A stretch of DNA of 41,562 nt from an uncultured Bacilli bacterium (GTDB lineage: Bacteria > Bacillota_I > Bacilli_A > RF39 > UBA660): positions 1 to 41,562 of the forward strand of contig CANQIE010000007.1 in the NCBI GenBank assembly GCA_947623935.1, written 5' to 3'. A program made the translations under genes and the position numbers. Below the pieces are notes generated by a model, which saw only the letters and a list, made by a program, of their open reading frames with translations, did not search any database and was not told the DNA's origin. The number at the start of each line of letters is the position of its first letter. Position 1 is the stretch's first letter. Positions 22,479 to 31,156 of this stretch are shown here, in pieces.

Positions 22479-23150
22479 TTATTTTATACTATCAGTAAAT
22501 GATTTTATATCACTATCACTTGCACTTGATGAGAAACGGTGTCCATCCCTCCAATTACCACCATTAGCATATCCTTCCAGTATTCTTGCACTTTCGCCTA
22601 AACCACTTGAAGAAGAAGTACAGAATGGAATAACTGTTTTTCCTGTGAAATCATTGTTTTTAACAAAGTTATCAATAGACCATGCTGCAATACCCCACCA
22701 AATTGGATAACCAATTAAGACTGTATCATAATCTTCCCAATTAGGAACATCTGTTGTAACAAGCTCAATATTTCTTAAAGATTCATCATCATGTTCTTTG
22801 GTAACTCTAGAATTAGGATCAGTCCAATCTAGGTCTTCAGTTGTATATACATCTTTTGGTATTACTTCAAAGATGTCAGCATCTAAATTTTCTGCAATTT
22901 GTTTAGCCACAGCTTCCGTATGATTTTGAGCAGAGTAATAAACAACTAATACTTTACTACCAACTGTTGCCTCATTATTACTTTCTTCGTTCTCATTTTC
23001 ATTTTCGTTATTATTTGATGTTTCATTAGAAGTAGAATTATTATTTGTATTTTCATTATTATTTCTATCATTTAGGGCATATAGAGTTACAGCTCCTATA
23101 ACACATACTAGAATTACTGCAATTATAATACCAATTACTTTTTTATTCAT
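22479..23150 (-). CDS. Membrane-anchored extracytoplasmic flavodoxin (second operon)
   Basis: 223 residues: membrane segment (about 5-26), a low-complexity Asn/Glu/Ser linker (about 30-60), then a flavodoxin domain with FMN loop YYSAQNHTEAV and GYPIWWGIAAW. The long polar linker fits a domain held away from the outer membrane face. ATG 23150 after AGAGGTG; the longer frame to 23189 overlaps the reductase gene and has no better site. Sequence differs enough from the copy at 17567 that duplication is not recent. Confidence 0.85.
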   Translation of the reverse strand: MNKKVIGIIIAVILVCVIGAVTLYALNDRNNNENTNNNSTSNETSNNNENENENEESNNEATVGSKVLVVYYSAQNHTEAVAKQIAENLDADIFEVIPKDVYTTEDLDWTDPNSRVTKEHDDESLRNIELVTTDVPNWEDYDTVLIGYPIWWGIAAWSIDNFVKNNDFTGKTVIPFCTSSSSGLGESARILEGYANGGNWRDGHRFSSSASDSDIKSFTDSIK

Positions 23151-23160
23151 TTTTTCACCT

Positions 23161-24051
23161 CTACCAATTCTTTTTCTCTTTACTTGCATCTTGTTGTTCT
23201 CTACGAGTTTTTACCATATTATCAAACCATTCAACCATATTAGGATCTTGATGATTGAAGAATAGGGAATCATCTTTATTAAGCTCCTTAATCTTATTCA
23301 TATCATCTTCTGATAATTCAAAATCAAATACTTCAAAATTTTGTTGTATTCTTTCATAATGAGTTGATTTACAAGCAATAATAACACCTCTTTGAATTAA
23401 CCAACGCAAGATAACTTGAGCAGCACTTTTGTTATATTTCTTACCGATTTCTACTAATGTAACATTCTCGAACATATTGTTTCTTCCTTCACCAAATGGA
23501 GCCCATGCCATAATCTTTGTTCCGTATTTTTCGGCAACTTCTTGATCTTTAAATCTAGCATTCATTGGATTTGTTTCTATTTGATTTACAGCAGGAACAA
23601 CTTTTCTTTCAAATAAACACATATCAGCAAGTCTATCTGGATAAAAATTTGATACTCCGATAGCCTTTATTTTACCATTTTCATATAGTTCTTCTAAAGC
23701 ACGATACGCCCCATAATAATCAGCAAAAGGTTGATGTAGTAAAACTAAATCTATGTAGTCTGTTCCTAGTTTCTTTAATGATTCTTCTACTGACTTTTTA
23801 CATTTTTCATAACCATAATTATCTATCCATATTTTTGTTGTGATAAATAATTCTTCTCTTGGGATACCACATTCACGGATTGCATCTCCAACTTCTTTTT
23901 CGTTAAAATAACTTTGAGCTGTATCAATACCTCTATATCCAATTTTAATAGCATTTAATACTGCTTCTTTTGTTTCAGCTTGTGGTATTTGATATACTCC
24001 AAAATTTAAGATAGGCATTTTTACGCCATTGTTTAATCGAGCATATTCCAT
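23161..24051 (-). CDS. Aldo/keto reductase (second operon)
   Basis: 296 residues with the AKR tetrad: Asp and Tyr in GIDTAQSYFNE, Lys in ITTKIW, His in LVLLHQP, plus SNFYPDRL and the NADP-binding loop IIACKSTHYERI. Same family as the enzyme at 19388 with an extended basic C-terminus (KTRREQQDASKEKKNW). ATG 24051 after AGGAGG. It sits 1 nt after the flavodoxin gene. Cytoplasmic carbonyl reductase with unidentified substrate. Confidence 0.92.
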   Translation of the reverse strand: MEYARLNNGVKMPILNFGVYQIPQAETKEAVLNAIKIGYRGIDTAQSYFNEKEVGDAIRECGIPREELFITTKIWIDNYGYEKCKKSVEESLKKLGTDYIDLVLLHQPFADYYGAYRALEELYENGKIKAIGVSNFYPDRLADMCLFERKVVPAVNQIETNPMNARFKDQEVAEKYGTKIMAWAPFGEGRNNMFENVTLVEIGKKYNKSAAQVILRWLIQRGVIIACKSTHYERIQQNFEVFDFELSEDDMNKIKELNKDDSLFFNHQDPNMVEWFDNMVKTRREQQDASKEKKNW

Positions 24052-24052
24052 T

Positions 24053-24544
24053 TTATCTTTCCTCCTTAACTCTCTTAATCCATTCTTCTATTTCTTTATT
24101 ACTCGTTATTAGTTTATTTTCTGTATGATCTGTACTAAACTTTATGCTTAATTCTTTTTCCACATTTCCTTTCGTTAATTCTTTTATTTCCTTAAATGTA
24201 GAACCAAGCCATCCAGCATTTGTTGCAAAAGGATATATTGTTTTGCCACTTAAATCATACTTTGTAAGAAATGTCCTAATTGGTGGAGTAATTGTGTACC
24301 ACCAAACTGGAGTTCCTAAAATGATTTTGTCATAATCGTCTAAATTGATGTTAATATCTTCTATTTCAGGTGTTTTTTTACTTTGTAGATTATCTTCAGT
24401 TTCATCTACGACCGTCCCGTAATCATCAGAGTAAGGTACTTTAGGTGTAATTTTTAAAATATCACAATTTAGTTCATCCTTAATTTTTTCAGCAATCATT
24501 TTTGTATGATTACCATATCCATAATAAATAACGATTGTTTTCAT
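24053..24544 (-). CDS. Cytoplasmic flavodoxin (second operon)
   Basis: 163 residues, no signal. FMN loop YYGYGNHTKMI and the aromatic contact GTPVWWYTITPP. ATG 24544 overlaps the stop of the lipoprotein gene (TAATG) behind GGGAGGAG. Fourth flavodoxin of the cluster; each operon thus has one soluble and one anchored copy. Confidence 0.9.
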   Translation of the reverse strand: MKTIVIYYGYGNHTKMIAEKIKDELNCDILKITPKVPYSDDYGTVVDETEDNLQSKKTPEIEDININLDDYDKIILGTPVWWYTITPPIRTFLTKYDLSGKTIYPFATNAGWLGSTFKEIKELTKGNVEKELSIKFSTDHTENKLITSNKEIEEWIKRVKEER

Positions 24545-25506
24545 TACATATTCTCCTCCCAAAACTTTATTGCATTATTTATCCAACCTTCAGCGTTCGT
24601 TCCTTCCCCAAGTCCAAAGCCATGAGGAAGTCCTTCAAATATTTCTATTTCAGCATTTGTACCACTTTCTTTAATTTTGTTAATTCTTTGTTGCATAACA
24701 CGATAATCAGCAATTCCATCACTTGTTCCAACACAATTATAAGTCGGTGGTTCATTACCTGTTACTTCAGATAGTCCTGTGTACTGCATTATGACAGCAC
24801 TAGGGCGAGGATATTCTTTCTCTACAAAATATCCAGTTCCATAATTTCCTAACCATGCAGCCATTCTTGCACCAGCACTTCCTCCCCAAACAGAGTAGTC
24901 ATTTACATCTACTTGTAATTCACGACTATGTTCATGAATAAAGGCGACTGCTCTTGCTAAATCTTCCATTGCTGTATTCTCTCCTGGTCTATAAATAAGA
25001 GCAAAAGCATTATAACCATTCTTTGAAAGTTCTAAAGCGTTGGGAAAACTATCATGCATTGCTCCAACATACATAAATCCACCACCAGCGTTTACAATAG
25101 CAAATTTAGCATTTGGATTACCTCTAAAGAAGAATAAACCTGTATTTTCTTTTGTCTTATCTTCCTTTTTTTCTTCATAGTCATAGATGTCATAAAATAT
25201 TTGATTACCAGAATCAACTTGGTCTTTCATATAATTAACTATTTCCACAGTTTTATCTGGATTAATATAGTTATACCAAATATAAATATCTCCAACATCT
25301 TCAAGTGTCATACTTTTATCTATCGTTCTATCCACAGGGAAGATTAAATCACCAAATCCTTTAAAGGAATTGTTATTTATAACATCATAAACTAGAGTAT
25401 CCTTTGTAAAAGATTTCAAATCGTTACCACCTTCCTTTATAGTATTTACTTTAGTGCATCCTGTTATTAAAAATAGGGTTAATATTATTATACCAATCTT
25501 TTTCAT
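24544..25506 (-). CDS. Lipoprotein alpha/beta-hydrolase (HSL/acetylesterase-like)
   Basis: 320 residues. Lipobox LITGC gives a lipidated Cys at about residue 19, so the enzyme sits on the outer face of the membrane. Hydrolase features: oxyanion segment VNAGGGFMY, nucleophile elbow GGSAGA and the His in LPHGFGLG, as in hormone-sensitive-lipase-like and xylan acetyl esterases. Catalytic Asp is probably in the region GTSDGIADYR. ATG 25506 overlaps the stop of the preceding gene. The likely role is removing acetyl or other short ester groups from an imported or surface substrate. Confidence 0.85.
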   Translation of the reverse strand: MKKIGIIILTLFLITGCTKVNTIKEGGNDLKSFTKDTLVYDVINNNSFKGFGDLIFPVDRTIDKSMTLEDVGDIYIWYNYINPDKTVEIVNYMKDQVDSGNQIFYDIYDYEEKKEDKTKENTGLFFFRGNPNAKFAIVNAGGGFMYVGAMHDSFPNALELSKNGYNAFALIYRPGENTAMEDLARAVAFIHEHSRELQVDVNDYSVWGGSAGARMAAWLGNYGTGYFVEKEYPRPSAVIMQYTGLSEVTGNEPPTYNCVGTSDGIADYRVMQQRINKIKESGTNAEIEIFEGLPHGFGLGEGTNAEGWINNAIKFWEENM

Positions 25507-26366
25507 TATTCTATCTCCAATAACCATTTCATAATAGATTCTTCATGAGCTGCTAAACCTCCACCGCCATGTTCATCAGAGATTCCGTGAGAAGTAAAAT
25601 ATTCGTGATTTCGTACATCTAAAATTAAAGTCTTATCAATATCTTCTTTCGATAATCCTTTTTGCTCATATCTTTTATAAAGCTCATTGTAAGTTTCTTT
25701 AAAACTACTTGATCCATAGTAAGAATCACTTTCACCGATAAAGAAATAAACTTGAGTATTACTATTTACTAATTTTTCATAGCCACCATCCCACCTCGAT
25801 GAAACAAGTAATGCTCTTGTATATAGTTCAGGTTTCATATCAAGGACAAGAGATAATGTTTCTCCACCACCAGAATAACCATTTATATAAGTATTACTAA
25901 TACTATAGTTTTCTTGATAATATTCTGTAAGGAGGGTAGTATCTTCGGCAGATTGTTTTCCCCAATCATCTAATTGAGGAGCAAGTATTATCATATTAGG
26001 ATTTAATTCTTTGGCTGTATAGGCAAAATCTTCATATCTTAAATTAAGTCCTACACCTTGAAAGTATAATCCTTCATAACCAGGTAAAGTTATATATAAA
26101 GGTACTTCTTCTAAACTATCAATATTAGAGGGAATATATGCACTATAATGAATATCTCTATTACTAGGTGAGTGATATACTAAATCAATTTGAAAGTCAT
26201 TCTCATTCTTATTTGTCATTTCAATATATCCACCTTCTGTATTAGAATTATTTTCATTCGTTTTTTGATTTGTATCTTGTTCTTTGTTTTTTATCACAAC
26301 AATAGTACCTATAACTAAAACAATTATTACTATTAAAAATAAAGATATAATTATTTTTTTCTTCAT
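25506..26366 (-). CDS. Membrane-anchored alpha/beta-hydrolase, first gene of the second operon
   Basis: 286 residues: one membrane segment (about 5-25), a polar linker, then a hydrolase domain. The nucleophile elbow is GYSGGGE; PGYEG and a C-terminal His-rich loop (SDEHGGGGLAAHEES) complete the likely active site. Poly-Gly around the His is unusual. Family is a prolyl-oligopeptidase/esterase-like fold; esterase versus peptidase cannot be decided. ATG 26366, 7 nt after GAGGTG. It is transcribed from the promoter with operator 2. Confidence 0.8.
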   Translation of the reverse strand: MKKKIIISLFLIVIIVLVIGTIVVIKNKEQDTNQKTNENNSNTEGGYIEMTNKNENDFQIDLVYHSPSNRDIHYSAYIPSNIDSLEEVPLYITLPGYEGLYFQGVGLNLRYEDFAYTAKELNPNMIILAPQLDDWGKQSAEDTTLLTEYYQENYSISNTYINGYSGGGETLSLVLDMKPELYTRALLVSSRWDGGYEKLVNSNTQVYFFIGESDSYYGSSSFKETYNELYKRYEQKGLSKEDIDKTLILDVRNHEYFTSHGISDEHGGGGLAAHEESIMKWLLEIE

Positions 26367-26397
26367 GAGTAACACCTCATTTCAACAATGTCATTTT

Positions 26398-26426
26398 ATT
26401 ATATAAAAAAGTATAAATACACCACA
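26398..26426 (-). promoter_or_regulatory. Promoter of the second redox/esterase operon
   Basis: Minus-strand TATAAT (26398-26403) and TGTGGT (26421-26426) with a 17-nt spacer, the same poor -35 as at the first operon. Confidence 0.5.
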
Positions 26427-26439
26427 TCAAAAAAAATAC

Positions 26440-26453
26440 GAGAAATAATTCTC
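26440..26453. promoter_or_regulatory. Probable TetR operator 2
   Basis: GAGAAATAATTCTC, identical over 14 bp to the core of operator 1, followed as there by a TTTTAAAA-like tract, 13 bp upstream of TGTGGT. Located at the head of the six-gene operon 26366-21481. Confidence 0.65.
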
Positions 26454-26563
26454 ATATTTTTAAAATTGTGAATTTTATATAATCATACAAATAGTAATTT
26501 GTTGCTTATTTCTTCTTTATTAATTTTTTTTCATTTTCTTTTTCTTGATTATACTAAAGTGAT

Positions 26564-28417
26564 TTATTCAAGTTCAAAAGCACCTGTATAAAGCTCATAG
26601 TATTTTCCTTTTTCCTTCATCAAATCTTCGTGATTTCCACGTTCAATGATTCTTCCATTTTCTAATACCATAATCGCTTTAGCATTACGAATGGTGGATA
26701 ATCGATGTGCAATGACAAATACTGTTCTTCCCTCCATTAATTTATCCATTCCTTCTTGAACATCTTTTTCTGTGCGTGTATCAATGCTTGAAGTCGCTTC
26801 ATCCAAGATCATAACAGGGGGATTACTTACTGCACATCGTGCTATGGCTAGTAATTGGCGTTGTCCTTGAGATAAATTATCTCCATTATCTGTAATGATA
26901 GTATTATAACCATTTGGTAATTTCTCTATAAATTTATCAGCATTGGCAAGTTTTGCTGCTTCAATACATTCTTCATCACTGGCATTTGCTCTTCCATACC
27001 GTAAATTTTCCATAATAGTCCCCGTAAATAAATTAACATCTTGTAACACCATACCAAGTGATTTTCTCAAATCATTCTTATTGATATCTTTAATATTAAT
27101 GCCATCGTAAAGAATCGTCCCCTCTTCGATATCATAAAAACGATTAATTAAATTAGCAATTGTTGTTTTTCCCGCACCAGTTGCTCCCACAAAAGCAATT
27201 TTTTGACCTGGTTTTGCATATAAACTAATATTATTTAATACTTTTTTCCCTTTTACATAAGAAAAATCAACGGAATTAAATCGAATGTCTCCTTTTAATT
27301 CGATTAAGTTCTTACTTTTTGGATTTTTCCATGCCCAAATACCCGTATAAGTGGCTGCTTCTTTTAAAGTTCCATCTTCTTTGCGCAAAGCATTTACTAA
27401 CGTTATCTTTCCATCATTTTTTTCACTATTTTCATCAATTAATTCAAAAATTCTATTCGCACCCGCTAAAGCTAATGCAATGGAATTATATTGTTGTGAT
27501 AATTGATTAATATGCATGGTAAATCCTCTTGTTAATAATAGGAAAGAGGCAATGGCTCCCACAGATAAAGTGTTTGTTTTAATGGCAAGGAATCCTCCTA
27601 AAATAGCAATGGCTACATACACTAAATAGCCGATGTTTCCCATGATGGGCATAATGATATTAGCATAGGTATTCGCATTCGTTGTATTTTCACATAATTC
27701 TTCATTTAATTCATCAAATTTTTTCTTTGATTCTTCTTCATGCGTAAATACTTGAATTACTTTTTGACCATCGATCATTTCCTCTATATAAGCATTGACT
27801 TTGGCTACTGTCTTTTGCCTTGCAATAAAATAAGCTGAAGATTTCTTACCAATATGTCTTGCTATAATTAACATAATACTAACACCAAAAACAATCATCA
27901 AAGTTAAATATACATTTAAGGTTAACATAGAAATAAAAGATGCTAAGATTAATACGCCATTCGATACACAGTTGGGAATACTTTGAGAAATCATTTCTCT
28001 TAAAGCATCGGTATCATTAATATAATAACTCATAATATCCCCATGATTATTATCATCAAAATAACGAATAGGTAATGTTTCCATGTGTTCAAACATATCA
28101 TCACGAATTTGTTTTAATACACCCTGACTTACATTAACGGTTAATCTGGAATATAACCATGTTGTAAAAACTCCAATGATATAAATCACAGCCATAAATC
28201 CAATGGCTTGAAATAAAGAAGTATAGATAGGATTTTCGACACCAATTAAGGGAGTAATATAGTCATCTATTAATGTCTGTAAAAACAATTGACCATATAC
28301 ATGACAAATAGAACTAATAATAATTGCTAAAATAATAACCACTAACTGTTTTTTAAATCTTGAAAGAATATATTTTAGCAAACGTAAAAGGGTGTGCTTT
28401 TTGCCTCTTTTACTCAT
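26564..28417 (-). CDS. Heterodimeric ABC exporter, subunit with consensus ATPase site
   Basis: 617 residues: six-helix exporter domain (about 1-330) and nucleotide-binding domain. Walker A GATGAGKTT, Walker B MILDEATSSID with catalytic Glu and switch His in IAHRLST are normal, but the signature is LSQGQ instead of LSGGQ. This matches the subunit that supplies the catalytic Walker motifs in asymmetrical multidrug exporters such as BmrCD and LmrCD. Start ATG 28417 overlaps the partner's stop by 8 nt. The export substrate is not known; drug or lipid export is usual. Confidence 0.93.
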   Translation of the reverse strand: MSKRGKKHTLLRLLKYILSRFKKQLVVIILAIIISSICHVYGQLFLQTLIDDYITPLIGVENPIYTSLFQAIGFMAVIYIIGVFTTWLYSRLTVNVSQGVLKQIRDDMFEHMETLPIRYFDDNNHGDIMSYYINDTDALREMISQSIPNCVSNGVLILASFISMLTLNVYLTLMIVFGVSIMLIIARHIGKKSSAYFIARQKTVAKVNAYIEEMIDGQKVIQVFTHEEESKKKFDELNEELCENTTNANTYANIIMPIMGNIGYLVYVAIAILGGFLAIKTNTLSVGAIASFLLLTRGFTMHINQLSQQYNSIALALAGANRIFELIDENSEKNDGKITLVNALRKEDGTLKEAATYTGIWAWKNPKSKNLIELKGDIRFNSVDFSYVKGKKVLNNISLYAKPGQKIAFVGATGAGKTTIANLINRFYDIEEGTILYDGINIKDINKNDLRKSLGMVLQDVNLFTGTIMENLRYGRANASDEECIEAAKLANADKFIEKLPNGYNTIITDNGDNLSQGQRQLLAIARCAVSNPPVMILDEATSSIDTRTEKDVQEGMDKLMEGRTVFVIAHRLSTIRNAKAIMVLENGRIIERGNHEDLMKEKGKYYELYTGAFELE

Positions 28418-30137
28418 CAGAATCACTTCCTTTTACTTGAGAGTAGTAAACTTCTTGATAAATTTTGTTATGTTTTAATAAGTTTTTGGGTGTATCAAAA
28501 GCGGATACTTTTCCGTTATCTAAAACAATAACACGATCACAATCTTCGACACTGGAAATTCTTTGAGCAATAATGATTTTGGTTACCTCTGGAATGTATT
28601 CACGAAACGATTTACGAATCATGGCATCGGTTTTGGTATCTACAGCACTCGTTGAATCATCCAAAATAATAATTTTGGGACTTTTTAGTAATGCTCTTGC
28701 AATACATAGTCTTTGCTTTTGACCACCACTAACATTGGTTCCACCTTGATCAATATAAGTATCATATCCATCTTTTAGTTTTGAAATAAATTCATTACAA
28801 CACGAAATTTCGCATACTTGTTTTATCTCTTCTAGCGTTGCATCCTTTTTTCCCCATTGTAAGTTTTCTTTTATCGTTCCACTAAATAATACATTTTTTT
28901 GAAGAACAACAGCAACGGAATCACGAAGAACATTGATATCATAATCACGCACATCTTTCCCTGCCACTTTAATACTTCCAGAAGTCACATCATAAAGCCT
29001 TGGAATTAAATTAACTAAAGTACTTTTACTAGACCCAATTCCACCAATAATACCAATCATTTCTCCAGATTGAATCGTTAAATGAATATCTTTTAATACC
29101 GGTTTATCTTTTACATAAGAAAAACTCATATGATTAAACGCTATTTCACCATTTTCTACTTTTTTAATAGGCCTTTTTACGTTTTGAATGGTTGGTTTTT
29201 CTTCTAATACTTCTATGATACGTTCCATTGAGGGGATTGAAATAATACAGGTTACATAAACCATAGATAACATCATTAAGCTATTTAAAATTTGTGCTGC
29301 ATAAGTGATAACTCCAGTTAATTCTCCTGTACTAAGTGCACCTTGAACAATAAATCTAGAACCTAAATAAGAAATAAGAATAATAGAAGAATAAATGCAT
29401 AAACGCATAATTGGCGTATTGAGTGCTACTAATTTTTCGGCTTTCATAAAATATTGATAAATTTTATTAGAAATACTTTTAAACTTTGAGATTTCTGTAT
29501 CTTCTTGTACATACGATTTTACAACACGAATGCCTCGTACATTTTCTTGTACTCTATTATTTAAATCATCATAAGTATGAAAAACCCGCTCAAATAAGGG
29601 ATGCGCTTTATTGGCAATATAGAATAATAGAAATCCTAAAATAGGCGCAATAATTAAAAATATAAGCGCTAATTTAGCATGAATAGTAAATACCATCAAT
29701 AAAGAAAATAAAAACATCATAGGAGCACGAATGGCAATTCGAATTAACATTTGATACGTCATTTGTACATTATTTACATCTGTAGTAAGACGCGTAACTA
29801 AACTAGAAGAAGAGAATTTTTCAATATTTTCAAAAGAATATTCTTGTATTTTATAATACATATCGTGTCTTAAGTTTTTAGCAAATCCGGAAGAGGAAAT
29901 CGCTGCAAATTTTCCAGAGAACCATCCAAATAGTAAAGAAAAAAGGGCCACCAAAACTAAAATTCCACCAATCAAAAATACAACATTAAGATTTTGTTGA
30001 TTAATTCCATCATCAATAATTTTAGTCATTAAAATGGGAATTAAAACATCTAATATGACTTCTAATGAAATAAAAACAACAGTTAAAATACTGGATAATT
30101 TATATTCACGAACCGATTTTAATATCTTTTTTATCAT
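28410..30137 (-). CDS. Heterodimeric ABC exporter, subunit with degenerate ATPase site
   Basis: 575 residues, six-helix exporter domain plus nucleotide-binding domain. The signature VSGGQ is intact, but Walker A reads GGIGSSKST, the catalytic Glu is replaced by Asp (ILDDSTSAVD) and the switch His by Gln (IAQRISS). These changes mark the degenerate site of heterodimeric type IV exporters, complementing the LSQGQ in the partner. ATG 30137 after AAAAGGAG; a TATAAT about 40 nt upstream may give the pair its own promoter downstream of Bro-N copy 2. Confidence 0.93.
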   Translation of the reverse strand: MIKKILKSVREYKLSSILTVVFISLEVILDVLIPILMTKIIDDGINQQNLNVVFLIGGILVLVALFSLLFGWFSGKFAAISSSGFAKNLRHDMYYKIQEYSFENIEKFSSSSLVTRLTTDVNNVQMTYQMLIRIAIRAPMMFLFSLLMVFTIHAKLALIFLIIAPILGFLLFYIANKAHPLFERVFHTYDDLNNRVQENVRGIRVVKSYVQEDTEISKFKSISNKIYQYFMKAEKLVALNTPIMRLCIYSSIILISYLGSRFIVQGALSTGELTGVITYAAQILNSLMMLSMVYVTCIISIPSMERIIEVLEEKPTIQNVKRPIKKVENGEIAFNHMSFSYVKDKPVLKDIHLTIQSGEMIGIIGGIGSSKSTLVNLIPRLYDVTSGSIKVAGKDVRDYDINVLRDSVAVVLQKNVLFSGTIKENLQWGKKDATLEEIKQVCEISCCNEFISKLKDGYDTYIDQGGTNVSGGQKQRLCIARALLKSPKIIILDDSTSAVDTKTDAMIRKSFREYIPEVTKIIIAQRISSVEDCDRVIVLDNGKVSAFDTPKNLLKHNKIYQEVYYSQVKGSDSDE

Positions 30138-30183
30138 AAAAAAAACTCCTTTTAAAAAGTATTTACTCGCCTTAACTATTATA

Positions 30184-31044
30184 TCATTTTTTAGATTTTA
30201 ATCTATATTTTTCTTCTAAATATGAATAGGGAAGATTATTTTGATCACTAATGACGGACTTACCCAGTTTTTCCTCTAGGTTCTCTTTCGCTACTTTAGA
30301 AACATTGCCACCCATTCTAGCTATTTTTTTATTCTGCTCTAATCCATAAGGTTTATGCTCTTTAGCAAGTTCACGAGTTGCAATTTCTCCTAGATTAACA
30401 AGAACTACTTCTACATCCGTCATATGATCTCTTAATGATTCTTTTCTAAGTCCTTTATAAGCTTTATATTCATTTGCTTTCATACCAGACCATTCTTGAT
30501 ATATCTCATTAGTAAGTATCCCATATTCATAATCTTCTGAAATACCTCCCTCTTTCCAGATATCCGTTAGTTTATTTCTATCGAGTATGCCTTTTAATCT
30601 AGTTTCAATCCACTGATTAGAATAGCCCCTTTTTCGGTAATAGTTAATGGCTCTTTTAATAGCAATCTCCGGATCAAATACTTCATCAATTCGTTCACTA
30701 CCTAAGCTAGCGAGCCATAATTTAAAAGGCTCCGCTTTAGGGCTAGGAACGGATTCAATTAATCTCAAAATTCCCTTTGTATCCAGAACATCTGTTAAAT
30801 AATTTTTTCCATCTTTTTGAGACTTTAATTTCAGTTGCACGATTTTTTCGTGCAACTCACTACCTTCATTTAATAATTTTCTTTTTAAGTCACTCCAATA
30901 GTTTCTGGGTATATTGGCATTTGTTAATGCACCAATAACATCTACTACACTAAAATAGTAATCTTCTTTTTCACTATCCCAGACACTTCTTATTTCCTTT
31001 CCTTCGAATAGATTTGATATTGTTTTTAATTTGTTTTGATTCAT
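30184..31044 (-). CDS. Bro-N domain protein, DinD-like C-terminus (copy 2)
   Basis: 286 residues, the same length as the paralogue at 15536 and alike throughout (about half the residues by eye): IRSVWDSEKEDYYFSVVDVI, RNYWSDLKRKLL, GSERIDEVFDPE, then EWSGMKANEYKAYKGLRKES. Start ATG 31044 behind GGGAGG; the longer frame to 31098 would cross the promoter. Its own promoter and a dyad lie just upstream. A role in DNA-damage or prophage control is possible from the family; nothing in the neighbourhood proves it. Confidence 0.78.
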   Translation of the reverse strand: MNQNKLKTISNLFEGKEIRSVWDSEKEDYYFSVVDVIGALTNANIPRNYWSDLKRKLLNEGSELHEKIVQLKLKSQKDGKNYLTDVLDTKGILRLIESVPSPKAEPFKLWLASLGSERIDEVFDPEIAIKRAINYYRKRGYSNQWIETRLKGILDRNKLTDIWKEGGISEDYEYGILTNEIYQEWSGMKANEYKAYKGLRKESLRDHMTDVEVVLVNLGEIATRELAKEHKPYGLEQNKKIARMGGNVSKVAKENLEEKLGKSVISDQNNLPYSYLEEKYRLKSKK

Positions 31045-31065
31045 ACAAAACCTCCCTTCAATTTC

Positions 31066-31095
31066 ATTATAAAATATGAAACAAACGTTTGACAA
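31066..31095 (-). promoter_or_regulatory. Promoter and dyad of Bro-N copy 2
   Basis: TTGTCA (31090-31095) and TATAAT (31066-31071) on the minus strand with an 18-nt spacer. The palindrome CAAACGTTTG (31082-31091) overlaps the -35, where a repressor would block polymerase. Confidence 0.55.
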
Positions 31096-31118
31096 CATCT
31101 TTTTTAAATAATTTTGCT

Positions 31119-31146
31119 AAAAAAAAGCAAACCTACTATAGTTCGC
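31119..31146 (-). terminator. Terminator of the MATE gene
   Basis: On the minus strand GCGAAC (8-nt loop) GTTTGC, with one G-U pair, followed by eight T. Confidence 0.7.
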
Positions 31147-31156
31147 TTCAAAAATT

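Noticed and set aside
15536-31044. Bro-N pair as the ends of a composite transposon
   Set aside because: The genes are in the same orientation, carry no recombinase domains, and I saw no terminal repeats or target duplications around them.
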